NCBI GenBank assembly: GCA_025201805.1
Contig: MU619441.1
Span: forward strand, 1-29,940
DNA from: Parasitella parasitica
Taxonomy: Eukaryota; Mucoromycota; Mucoromycetes; Mucorales; Mucoraceae
Length of the DNA: 29,940 bases
Direction of reading: 5' to 3'
Position 1 is the stretch's first letter. Every line of letters begins with the position of its first letter. Shown piece after piece: positions 1 to 11,776 of the stretch. The notes under the pieces were generated by a model. That model was not told the origin of the DNA. It did not search any database and worked only from the letters and a program-made list of their open reading frames with translations. The position numbers were made by a program, and so were the translations under genes.

Positions 1-175
1 ACAGTCTAGTAAACCGACAAAGTGAATTCGTAAAACGGCCATAGTAAATCTGAGAAATGGCCAATAAAAATTGAGAAACGGCCGATCATTTTCTAGTTAG
101 CGCCATTTATTTTCTGGTAAACGACAAATATTTTTTTGTAATCGCCATTTATTTTTGTAAAACGGACAATATTTC
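1..175. repeat. Degenerate 21-bp tandem array, cut by the window edge
   Basis: Eight units are visible. Each has a core like AAACGGCCA (variants ACCGAC, ATGGCC, AGCGCC, ACGAC, TCGCC, ACGGAC). The central G of the core falls at 16, 37, 59, 80, 102, 123, 144 and 164, so spacing is 20-22 bp throughout. Units 1-4 have purine-rich spacers and units 5-8 have T-rich spacers. No reading frame explains the pattern. The array ends at about 175, and its left end lies outside the window. Confidence 0.7.
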
Positions 176-2142
176 CCGGCCGCACTGTATGTCAAGAAAA
201 TAATAGGTATATTGGATATGCATTCTAAATGTCCTATAACGGTAAATAAATTCTGCATCCAACCATGTAAATTAAAAGGCTATAAAAACACATTTTCTTA
301 TCACCAATTTTCAAATATTCAAAAAACGCCCTTTTTGATAGTTTTTGAATAAAATCAATCAAATGTTGAGCAAATTCAGCTATATAAAGTTAACCAAACA
401 AACCATCCTATCAATAACTACATTTCAATATTTTTGTCACAACTGTAGCTCTATTATGTCTGCCAAAAATTAAAATCTTGTCTCGACGAAAATGAATCTA
501 CGATTTTTCGGCCCTATGCTTAGAGGGCCAAAATGAAGCCATTCAAAAGGGTAAAAATCAATTCCGTTTTTCGAGATTTTCTCGCTCAGAAACTGTTACT
601 TTTTGACCAAACAAAAACCTTTAGGTAGCTATGTTGTAGCTCCATTTTTGTATTGCTCTATCATGTATCCTTATATACGATTTATTGCTCTGAAAGTTAT
701 GAAAATAAATCAAGCCTCTGCTAAAAACATTTGAAAAAATATTTTTTTCGACATATCTATCTAAAACCTAATACATCTACTAGAGAATCAAGTTTCAAAA
801 AGATTTTAATAATCACTCAAGCCAAAGTGTCATAGTAGCTTTTTGAGAAACAGGCGGACAAAGTTTAACACAAAAAGACAAAATTGGCCCAAGCTTGTCG
901 AATTCGAACTTGAATTTGACATGTGTAATACCAGTAGGTGTGCCAAACTGTGCTATATTACTTTATTTAGAAACTTGAACATGATTTAATTGCAAAATTA
1001 TGCACTTGTTATAGGAGCATTTGCTGTAAAATTTGGAAAAATCTGCAAAATCTGGTTTTGGCAATATCTCGACAGCAAAGATAGATATTAAGAATCGAAA
1101 GTCGTAGTTATGTACAGTCATCATATCAGTACTTGGATGTATACTTGGCTTGGACCCCAAATCCGTACCTAAAAATGACCCTGAAGGCTGACCCAAAGTT
1201 GAAAATCGAAAATCGAATATGAGGTTTGGGGTCCACAGATAGCAAAATCTGAAAAATGACTATACGTGCGTAAAACTCGGATATGTTGTAAAAATCTGCA
1301 AAAAAACAAGATTTTGGCTGAAGGTCGTGTCTCTATCGCTTAATAGTTTGTAACGATATCATAGATTGTAAATTATGCTTTTAAGCGGGGATAACGGTGA
1401 TGGTCATAATTAGATGGCATCTATTTTAACCAGACCATAAAGCTACATAAAAATAGCTTTTGAAATCATAGTTTACAGCATCTTGGCTATTGATTCATAT
1501 TTATACATAATCAGATTGCTTATGAAGTTCATGTTTTGCTCCTCAATTGAAATAGATGCTTCACTGCTAAAGGCGTATCTTTGCAGTGGTAAATTCAAGC
1601 TCAGAAATATGTTGCCATTGCAACTTGATTGCTTAAAATAATAAGAGGATAATAGGTAAAATACTGCATACGTTTGTTAGTTGCTTTTTTTTGTCAGTCT
1701 TTCGGTTCTGCATCAAACCATATAAAATATTAGGCTTTAAAATCACTTTTTCATATTCCAAATGGTCTTGCTCGTGCAATTTTTGACGTTTTGGTTTCAC
1801 AGCAAAAACAGCTTATAATTGGAGTACACACAAACGCATGGAGCCAGTCAAACAATCCATCACATCAATACATACATGTCAATATGTTGACCACATCCAT
1901 AATTCTCATTTTTGCGATAATAATTGAAATCTCGTGTCGACTGAAATGAATTCCCCCTGTTTTTTTTTGCGGTGGTATAGGTCATCAACTAAAACCTGGA
2001 GCCTTTCAATGGAATAAAAGTAGAAAATATACGTTTTTTAACGAAAAGATGGAATGGATATACATTTCGAAAAGAAAGGTATCATGTTTATTATAGTTGA
2101 TGTAGTCCATTTTGTTGTGCCAGTGTAAAGGGCGCAGCGAAA
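176..2142. other. Gene-free AT-rich region with diverged dispersed repeats
   Basis: No ORF here has coding character; the longest, about 77 codons on the minus strand near 963-1196, matches nothing I know. About 240-590 and about 1705-2045 are diverged direct copies of one sequence. They share in order TTCTGCATC-AACCAT, a CAAACAA/CAAACAAT-CCATC block, TTCAATAT/GTCAATAT, ATCTTGTCTCGACGAAAATGAA versus a close variant, and a GGAGCC/GAAGCC-TTCAA block. Two shorter blocks near 1015-1085 and 1265-1345 are also alike (TAAAA..ATCTGCAAAA followed by TTTTGGC). The stretch looks like old transposable-element or other repeat DNA. Confidence 0.5.
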
Positions 2143-2510
2143 TGTTGTGTAAATGTTATATGAAATCAAGTAAATAAGACTTTCTCTGAATAAAACCTGA
2201 TACAAAATTGAAGACTTTTATTGACAGAAGATATGATCTCTATTTATACTAAAATATATCCTAATCAATGTTTATCCACACAACTTCTGATGTTTGACAG
2301 GAAGTGCCAATTATTATCAAATCACAGCATTTTCAGTGACAGGCCTATTCTTCTTCTATTTTGCATTAAAGAGAAGATGTGAGCAAGATTTCTTCCCGAC
2401 ATCCCGAGATCTGATCTTGATGTAATCTGTAAATACGTCTAGCTAGAGCCTTGCAAGAGGTTCAATTACAATTTGTAGCTTATCCCTTATTTGTAAAAGA
2501 ACTACCAACA
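2143..2510 (-). repeat. LTR-like relic, minus orientation
   Basis: The segment starts TGTTG and ends CAACA, giving inverted ends as in retroviral-type LTRs. On the minus strand it has a TATAAATA box (complement of 2241-2248) followed about 20 bp later by AATAAA (complement of 2217-2222), the order expected in an LTR. No target-site duplication flanks it (CGAAA left, ATAAA right), and I find no second copy in the window. It could be one LTR of a decayed element or a chance resemblance. Confidence 0.35.
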
Positions 2511-3604
2511 ATAAATATCATGATCCGTACATTATAGACTATTTATCGTTGTCATCAGCCTTTTTGTATATCAAGGAATATAAGGCTTTATTTTATTATG
2601 TGAAAAGTGTATTCTTGTTTCGCCTGTTTCATTAAATAGCGTTTTAATGCCGAATTGGAACTTGGAACTAAAAGGAACGAGAAATTTTCATGTTATTAAC
2701 GATCGGCACCCAATCAGTAGCAACGATGCTTCTTTAAGAATGGAGTACGTATGCTTTAGAGCGTGATTTACAGACCGGGACATATTATTGTCATCATGTA
2801 ATAATTATTGACGGACGATACGTTAACGACTGTGATGATATTTTTTAATTGCTCTTTAATACCCTGATACGATTTGTGATAATGAAGACCAAGTTGGTAA
2901 AATTCGAGTGTTTATAAATAACTGCCTGTAGATAAAATAATTATAATTGATGATGGATTTGTAAATGCTATAGAATACGAGGAAGTACAGGTTTTTATCA
3001 TAAATAGTATTGAAAAGTACCTGCTACTTGTGAAGAAATCTCTGGACTGGTGGTTTTAACCCTGCCAGGATCAAACCTATTAATACTAGTAGAGTAAGAT
3101 TGCAATATTTTGTTGGGGTTTAAAAGATCCTATTATCATTTGATAATAGAGGTTTAACTTTGAAAAGACAAAGAGAAAAATGTTGGAGTTAGTTTATTCA
3201 AAGTATATTATGTATGCTACCAACCAAAAGGAAGATTGGGAAATAATGACTAAGGGTATTTACACAAAATAGGTCTGGCCATTGAATCATAAAAACGGCA
3301 GCTTTAAAATAAAGTATAGCTTTCCAAAGACTAGTTGGAAGTTCAATAGTATTCATTAAGAGAGGCTATAGATTTCATTGAATTAACTTGATTAGTGTAT
3401 CCGCTGTTCATAAAAAAAAAGAAAGTTTGGTGATGCACCGAATTTTTTTCTTTAGTAGTAGTGTAAAGACATTTTTATTATATGAAGAATTATTACATTA
3501 GCAAACGCGAAAAAGGATTTCGTGATAAAAGATTATTAAATAAATGAGTAGTAAATAAATTAATGGTGGATGATTTAGCAGCGCCTATTAAGCATGTCGC
3601 AATT
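2511..3604. other. Gene-free AT-rich stretch with a perfect 20-bp palindromic hairpin
   Basis: No coding ORF, tRNA or rRNA is seen. A perfect hairpin lies at 3130-3149: a 9-bp stem CTATTATCA / TGATAATAG with a TT loop. The right end, up to 3604, is the 3' flank of the minus-strand DOCK gene. A TGTTGGAGTT string at about 3181 resembles the start of some Copia LTRs, but nothing else supports an element there. Confidence 0.5.
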
Positions 3605-6600
3605 TTACGATTTCTTTCGAGATTTTTTTCGCAAAGATATTTTCAACGTTCGAGATAAACTTTCGGCTCGAGATGTAGCTGCATTCTCAATCGCAGAATT
3701 ACTGAAGGCATTTGTGCTGGATAATCCAGGACTACCTTCTGTAACCGGTCGAATAGAGAATGCTCGGCTGATGGGAGACATGATAGGAAGAACAGGTAAT
3801 ACAGGCACACCGCCAATTCCAGGCGTTTGAGTGTTGGTATTCTGGCGAGAGAGTGAAGGTGATTGAATCTTGGAATCATCCATCTGCTGATGACTATAAA
3901 TACTGTTGTTCTCTGTCGACATACTGCTAGATAGTGTTGAGCGACGACGAATGAGTGAATTGGTTGTAGAGATTGAAAGCGACGGGTTTTCTTTGATTTC
4001 TTCTTTGATGCTCTTTGCCTGAAGCGATTTGATTTCTTCAGCAAAGTTCTTTTGGAAAACTAAAAAGAATCATTAATGACGATGTTTACACGATGGTTTT
4101 AGTATAAGCTTACATTCTGTCAAGGTTGTATGGAAAGGCCGCATTTCAATGCTCACAAGCTTATTATGCGTCTCTAAACATTTCTTGATGATCAAAACCT
4201 ATTAAATAAAAATCTGTTCAGCATTTTACTCAATTTTTCGTGATGAAAGCACGTTATACCTGATCGTGAATGGCATTCTGAAGTCTGTAGATCCAATGAC
4301 GCATATCTGGATTTTTCTCCCAATAAACTTTACTTAGGAACGCCTTTTTATATAGGGGAACACCGCCATTGACAGGAGCATCGACGGCACCATTGAGAGA
4401 CATGGAAAACGGGTTAATATTGACGGGCTGTACTAAGCTAGACATACGACGACCATTCTTGGAAAGATAGGCAGCATATTTCTTTTCCAATGATTCCAGT
4501 TCCTTGTTCTTGTTCTCCATGGCAGTTACCGCATTTTCAATGGGTGATATAACGCTTAATTGCGAGTTGATGATTTTGGATCTTCTCACTATTGTTGGGA
4601 ATTTATCTTCACATTCGAAATCAAATCTTTCGGTCCATAGATTCAAGAAATCAGATTCTGGCAGCTTTTCATTTTCGTCGCTTTTATCAATATTGTCTCT
4701 GGTGACCGGACGAGAGAAGGAGAATTTGGATACATTATTGAATGAGTAATATTTCTTTATACTATCAGAAGCATTCGGGTTTGAAAGGCAGGGTATTTCA
4801 TCTGTATCAGGAATAGGCGTCACTGGCGTAATCTGTAGATATTGGCCATCAAGTGTACTGTCAAGCTCCTTCAATTGGTCATCTGTTATTGACATGGAAT
4901 TAGATATTTTGCTTGGGAGCAGCTGGGCATTAGGGTGTCGGTTTTGCATTCTTTCTACAAATGAAGGCATCTTCTCCCACTCCAGACCACGGTAAATATA
5001 CTGTCGATTTCGGTTACTAGCAGGGAAGCCACGGCCATAGAAGCCAACACGAAAGTATTCAGTAAAGCATCGTTCTTTCTTGACAATGTCAAGAGAGAAT
5101 GTTGCTTGGCGTTGAAGAATCTCGCTCAGTTTGGTATAGTCATATAATGTGTTTTCATACTCATAAGCCAGTTCTTTGCACAATTCCACACATATTTCCC
5201 AAGCATTTCCTTGATCCAAATAAGTAATCATCTTCATGTAAAGGCCTTCTTTACGAGTAAAAGAGCTTTGAGCAGGCAGCGATAAATCATGAATCTCGAC
5301 TAGCTTATCGCTTGGATCCCATTGTAGTAAATCAGCATGGAAACGTAGAGTCAGAGCAGCCTCAATAAAGTTGCGAGTATCCAGATGTAGTTGTACCAGT
5401 TGATGAACATATTTGATGTAGATCTCTTCCCTCTCAATAACTTGGATAAACTTCATAAGTTTTAACGTAGCAGTGATACGCTCATCCATGAACTCGTCAT
5501 CATCCGATGGTAAACTTCTGATTTGAAGTAGTAAGCCCAGGAATCTGCACAGAGATTCAACTGCTCTTGCACCAACAATCAAGCAATCTTGCCGGTTATC
5601 AGAAAGTAGTCTTTGCTCCAACGCTGCATTCAACTCGACCGTAATACGAGCATTTATAAACTCATTTCCCTTGTTTTCAGACATGACCAAACGATCCAGA
5701 GTACTGATGATGACATGCTGCACATGCACCAGTTCGCCATACGAGTATAGTTCGATTGCAATGATATCAGCTATGATGGACAAAGCATCCACTCGAACAC
5801 GATCATGTAGAGTTAAACTTGCACAACACAAGTGGCTGAGAATGAAGTAAGCTAGATCCACTTGCAGGAATGACACTTCAGATTTAGCTAGATTGCCCGT
5901 GAAATGCTCTTCGTTGATTGATGACAGGGGGACTTCATCGGTAGGGCCAATACGCACACTGTTACGTGCCGAGTAATTATTCATGTTGTTGCTGATCGTA
6001 CTACTTGTGCGAGTGGAAAGGCTGTTGGAGTTGAAATCATGGTCATCGTCGTCTACTTCTTCAATAGATGTCATACTTTGACGAAGAGAGTCGTCATTGA
6101 AGTGGATGAGTTCAGATGTTGATGATACAGGCGATTGATGGACGACACCGTTCCCAAAGTAATCTGATAGCTGCTTGTTTGCTGTAACGTCATAGTTATT
6201 CATAGTGTCAAATCCACTAGCCGTACAACTCGTGCTTTTACCAGCCAATTTCCACAGTGACAAAACTAACTTGGCACCGACTTCGCCCCGTCTATTGCCA
6301 ACTATCTTCCAAACCGCACGCTGCACTTGGGGCATAGCTTCAGATATTTCTAACCTTGGACTGCCAACAACACGCAAGAACCCAACATAGTATATTCTCC
6401 AAAGCAGCAATGTTGATCGCTGTTCAGCAACGGTAGCGTTTGTCTTTTGAGCAGTGTAATCTGGGGAAGATGCTGAAGATGCTGTTTCTTCACTCATAGT
6501 AGGCAGTATTTCGTCATGTTCTTGAAGCATGTAAGCTTTTTCTGTAGGTATAAATGCTGGCAGCTCAAAAATAGCCTTGAGGGGCTCCAAGATATCACAC

Positions 6601-9600
6601 AGAATGATTTGATGAGCAATTGTGTCAAAATTAAGCCATGTCTGCGGGATTCTTCTCTTGTCTCGAGATTCATCTTGTTCACAGCGGGTCATTCCATCTA
6701 CAGTCAAGCTCGATTCTTCCAGTGTCAAAATGTTGTCACCAAATAAAATACCCATACAAGTATACACAATCTTGCGCAGGAATTCAGCCGTGCGTTCAAT
6801 GCCATCTTGGACCTGCATCTTTTTGATAAACATAACCCATTGCTGCTTTGGTGTCATGCAGAATAACTCCAAAAATACAACGGTTAGGTCCAATAGACCA
6901 GTGCTTATCATAGCTGCTTGATCATTGGTTAAACCCTGATCAGACGATGTATTGGAACTTTTAGCTGTAGGCTGGAATGGATATGTGCTTGGAAAAGGCG
7001 TACCAGGCGATGTTGATAAGGCTTGCAGTACAACCGTAAACTTGGACTTGTTTCTGCTGTTGCTGTTGCTGCTGCTGTTGCTATTGCTATTGCTGTTGGT
7101 ACTGGCGTTGGTACCGCTTGAGCCGGTGGTTGCAGACGCAATCCCTCCCATCCCAAAGGAAGCCGATCTTTGGTAATGACTGCCGTGCATTTCTTGAACA
7201 ATTTCAGGTGATAGCAGAGGGCTTTTACTAGTTGCACTAATTGAGTGGGATCTTTCGCCCAAGATACCAAAAGATTGACGAGAAAGAGGTCTTGGTGTTG
7301 TAGTCATTGTTGCACTACCATTTACATGTGTGTCAGAGGCAGAGGAGCCCGGCGGGGCACTGGAGACGTGGATGGCTTGGACAGTCAGTCTTTGGATGTC
7401 TTTGTACGCACTCATTAACTGAGGCACTAGTTGTAACGCATGCTCAGTTATCAAGCTTAAATCAGTAGCAGAGCACTCTTGACTAAATCCTTCGTCCTCA
7501 TTCACAGCTGTAAACGATGTAGGTCTAGAATGATTGCTAATGGCGGGCGACGATATGCAAGAAGATGTCAATCCAGAGGAAATCATGCCAAACGATTTTC
7601 TCACTCTGTCCAGCAGTTCACTAAATATCGTCGTCGATAATCGCAAATTCTCGATCCACTGTGATCTTGGTAGTCGAGTTTGCTGGGAGTTGTTATTATC
7701 AGGATTCAACTGTTGCTGCTGCTGCTCCACTTGTCTAGCAAAGATCACGTCTTTAGCTGTTGCCATGTAAGAGTTCAACCAAAGTCTGATCCATCGAATC
7801 ACATTTTTTGCCATTTCAAGTCTGCAGGATGGATAGTCAAACGTAGGGCCCTTCACTATACCGAGTATCATGGCTAATTTGAAGCCAACTAATCTTCCCG
7901 TTACATGGCTGCAGGCGTCTACAAAGTGCACCGCTACTTTGACAACTTGCTCAGGAGAGAATATTTTGTGCAATTCAACCAGGATGTCAGCAAAATGTTG
8001 CAGCGCCAGGGTCTGTGTGCCGATCATGGATCCAGGGTGTGATGGGCTCATGATGCTCGTAATTTCCTGCAACAGTTTCTCCAAGTCTTTTCTGAACAAA
8101 TCATCATTGATAGCACGTTCGATTTCCTGCTCCTTTTGCTGCTGATTCAACCGAGACCTTACGATAAATCTAAAGAGATAATCCCACACTTTCATGCTGC
8201 TTCTTAACAGTTTGGCCTTGGAGGAGTTGCTAGGATCTTCACATAGGCGAGACAGACTTGCCATCAAATGGTCAAACGTCTTTTCTGACGCAACGCGATA
8301 GCCGTAATTACGAGTTTCTCGTTTGCTGCTACTGGAAAGCTGCTGGTTCTGATCTTGATGATCCTGAATTGAGAATCTATTTTCAATATAGACATCCAAA
8401 ACAGGCCTAAAATTGCTAAATCGACGATCTTGGACAATGCCCAGCAGCCATACAATTGCCGCAAACACTTGGTCGTGAATTTCCGTGGTTACTAGACGGC
8501 TGATCTCATCATCCTCAAATGTCAAAATATCCAGTAGCGCATCAAAAATATCGCCCAGGAACTTGACAACCTCCACTTCACCCACAAACGTGAATTGGTC
8601 CAACACTGAGAGCAATTCCGCTGTGCTGTCCTCGGCACCTTCAATCAAAGCGCGCCAGTTGAGCAGTTTGACTAGAACTGTATTTTGGGTAAATTTGTTG
8701 GAGCATAGAAATGTGTTGAGGGTGATTGTATCGCGTATTAACACAAGTTTCGGATTAGAAGACGACTGCTGTTGAAATGATGGGGAGGTCAAAGCATTCA
8801 AATCGATTGCACTCGTAGACGTACTCGTTGTGTTGAAGGCAGTGGCAGATGAGTTGAAGGATTTGAAGCTTATGCTCGAAGGCGATTGAGTATGACCTTT
8901 TATACGGTATGCGGAACGTGGCGATTTGCTGACGACGTCTACAGAGTGTTGCGACATATTCGATGGCGCAGTCGATCGAGCACACCAAGGTGTAGTGTCT
9001 AGATAATGGCTGGGAACTGACAGCTGCTGTCGATCATATTTGTACAGATTCAGCGTGTGGGATCCATCAGCAATAAAATCACGGTGCAGAGGGGGTAAAA
9101 ATAGCGGCAGAAATCCCATGGCAATGATTTTTTCGCTACCGCCAGACGTTGCTGATACGACAGAGGTTGAGGCGTCGATTGACGATTCTGCTCCATTTGA
9201 GGCCTGATGTCCATTGCTTCCAAATTTGAGCTTGGGCGCACTGGACCCTGAAGCAGCTACAAAATTACTGCTGCGATGTTTTACTGTAACAAATACGTGT
9301 GAGCGTTCCCACTGTTGCAGATCCTCGATGTTGATCTTGATCAGTTCTCCCCATCTTGGACGCTGTTCGTGGTAGATGACCATGCTCTCCCAGTAACTCA
9401 CTGGCCGTGCACCAGCGCCTACAGATATAGCATTGTCTATCACTTCTCCAGTTTTGTCGTCGCGAACACACATGGTCACTTGGATGTTGCGAGACCTGCC
9501 AAACTGACTGAGGTCGCCAAACTCAAGTTTGATGTACAAATCGTTGCGGCTGTCATCAGGAAACGCAACATCAGCAAAGCCCAAGCGCAGTGTCTGCGGT

Positions 9601-11441
9601 ATATCCTGTAGCAGGGCAGCGTTTGTCTTGAGCACCTCGTCCAGAAAACCGTAAAATGTCCGTAGCGAGACTCGCAGTGATTCGGCGCGCGGATTCTTGT
9701 GAAAAGACTTGGTGTTGTCAAAGATAATGTCCTCGTGTAACATGGTATAGTTGGTCTCTGAGACGGCAGCATAAATTGGCATATCGTGCTCCACCGTTGT
9801 GGACTTGTCATCGCTGCTGTGCAACAAGGTTAATGAACTGAGCTTCAAGACTGCACAGCCAAATGGCCGTCGGCACATGGAATTAGCAGTAATGGATGAT
9901 GCCAAAGGTTTCTGAAACGACGAGTGCAAATGCTTGTTGGAGTGGAAGAGTTGAGAGGTGTGCACTCCAATGCCACCAAAATGGTCCTTGCCATCGTTTA
10001 GTTTCATCCCCCCTAAACGGACCACATGACACACCATGTAGACATCATCTGTGATATCGTGTAATGATAGATCAACAAATAACGCATGCAGCTTTCCAAT
10101 CTGCGTTTCGTCCTTTGGCATTCCATTGAAATTGAGGACAACGACGAATTGCTCGGTCAGAAACTTGCGCTCTATGGCGCTGTACAGAGAAAAGTAAAGC
10201 TCCGTGAATTCTCCTGGTTGACAGATATGGGCGACACACGCTTTGAGTTCGAAAAACAAGTGGTAGAATTTTGCTCCTTTTGGCTGTTGAGGAGGAGGAG
10301 GAGGAGGAGGAGGAAGAGGAGAAGAAGGACCAGATCTTTGCTGAGGAGACAATGGTGCATTGGCAGCAGCTGAGCTAAACGAATTGGATGTGGTGGTTGT
10401 ACTCGCCGAATGATTCGATAATGCATTATCCACTAACTTGCTAGTCGAGGTATTTGTAGCGTATTTGAAATGCATTCGGTAAATGGTGCTCAATGATGCG
10501 TTTGTAACATTCAGCAAATAGCCCTTGTCAGGGTGCCGAATAATCATGTCTTGGTGTTGCTCCATATTCGCTGCAACCATTCGATTTATAATGTCTTTGC
10601 GAAGTCGTGCCAGTTCCTCTCTAGATAAAGCTTGGTCCAACAGCTGTCTCCGTGCCTGAAAGAGGTAATTGATGTGATCTCGAACAGCATTAAAGGTGCT
10701 GTACTGGCGCTGGTTGACGTAGGTATACAGTAGACTATTCCATTCGCTCACACAAGCTGCAATTTCGTCAATTAAAGGCTCTGAGCTACCTGTAATCGTC
10801 GACTGATCAAATCGTGCCAATGGTAATGGCGGTGGGGGTATAGGAGGAGCCGACCTTTTCAAATCAGGTGCCTCAAATTCAAAGTTTAAATCGCCAAAAC
10901 TACCGGGACGAATTGTGGAAGGCTGGTCTAATGCGTTGGGAATGTATGAGTCTGACAAAGATCGAGGCAAAGGGCTCAATTCTGATAATCGCCTCGACAA
11001 AGACGGCGCCTCTCTGCTTTTGCTGTATGTCACGGTGTCTGCTTTGTCAAGGTCAATGTCGAGATATTCTTTGATTTGGACATGAGTTCTAGGGAAGCAG
11101 CCAATCGGAGCCTTACTGGGCTTCACGCCCTGTTCAAGAGGACATGACACATATCCTCTGTACCATTGACCATGCTGCTCTATGATAAACAAGTCATCAC
11201 CCACTTCCAATGGTATTAAATGGCTGTAATCCTCTGCCTGGCTGGACTGTTGATCGACGCTACAAGATGATGTCGTACAGAATGATATGTCGTCTTGCTG
11301 TTGTGTTGATAAAACACCCGAAGAGGGTCGAGTCGTAGTTGGGGTAGTTGCCAAAGTAGTTGTGCTTGACGAAATGCTTGAAGGGGAAAATGGATAAATG
11401 GCGATGCCATGAGCAATTTTTGGTAATGGAAGCCACTTCAT
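3605..11441 (-). CDS. DOCK-family RhoGEF (SH3, DHR-1, DHR-2)
   Basis: This is a dedicator-of-cytokinesis exchange factor, a family that activates Rac-type GTPases, usually with an ELMO partner, in actin control. Three exons are inferred: 11441-4260, 4198-4114 and 4059-3605, giving about 2573 aa; all phases fit. The SH3 domain (about residues 11-125, with IAIYPF at the start and GQWYRGY and IGCFPRTHV later) is interrupted by about 50 Ser/Thr/Gln-rich residues. DHR-1, the lipid-binding C2-like domain, is about 625-815 (NDLYIKLEFGDL). A Ser/Asn-rich linker lies near 1430-1500. DHR-2, the catalytic GEF domain, is about 1960-2430 and ends in exon 2 with EMRPFHTTLTE. The C-terminal tail in exon 3 is Ser-rich and ends in a Lys/Arg cluster. 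The start at 11441 is preferred: an upstream in-frame ATG at 11570 would add 22 lysines encoded by a homopolymer. A transcript unspliced at the first intron would stop at 4254, losing the end of DHR-2. Yeast Dck1 is the closest named functional relative, but orthology was not tested. Confidence 0.9.
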
Positions 11442-11445
11442 ATTG

Positions 11446-11446
<1 letters not shown>

Positions 11447-11513
<67 letters not shown>
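11447..11513. repeat. T67 homopolymer (A67 in the DOCK 5' leader)
   Basis: An uninterrupted run of 67 T on the plus strand. On the DOCK sense strand it is A67 ending five bases before the ATG at 11441, so the presumed mRNA leader would carry a long oligo(A) beside the start codon. The length in the assembly may not be exact. Confidence 0.9.
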
Positions 11514-11516
<3 letters not shown>

Positions 11517-11702
11517 GCTGTTCCATAAATGTAAATAACAGAACGATATTCTTTGTTCTCCTCTGAACAATGTGTGTTTCCAATACCTCTAAAAAAAGTC
11601 AAAATTTGAAAATGTTTATTTCTGATTTCGGTATTCTTGCAGCGTCTATGCTTGTTACCCTTTAGAACAACACTGTCAAATACAAGCTGGTAATGATGGA
11701 GG

Positions 11703-11765
<63 letters not shown>
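11703..11765. repeat. A63 homopolymer between two minus-strand genes
   Basis: An uninterrupted run of 63 A. It lies just beyond the methyltransferase stop codon (11777-11779), so it is U-rich in that gene's sense. It is inverted relative to the T67 run 189 bp to its left. No gene lies between the two runs. Confidence 0.9.
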
Positions 11766-11767
<2 letters not shown>

Positions 11768-11776
11768 AAAAGATGC

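Noticed and set aside
2455-2475. GGTTCAATT as a tRNA B-box
   Set aside because: The downstream CC of the B-box, an A-box and any acceptor stem are missing. No tRNA was found anywhere in the window.
3181-3300. TGTTGGAGTT as the start of a Copia LTR
   Set aside because: There is no matching end, no second copy and no coding relic beside it.
7040-7110. CTG/TTG-rich repeats as an independent microsatellite locus
   Set aside because: They encode the Asn/Ser-rich linker of DOCK in the sense frame and are explained by it.
11442-11570. N-terminal extension of DOCK with 22 consecutive lysines
   Set aside because: It is only the translation of the A67 homopolymer. The SH3 domain begins just after the ATG at 11441, and the tract length is uncertain.
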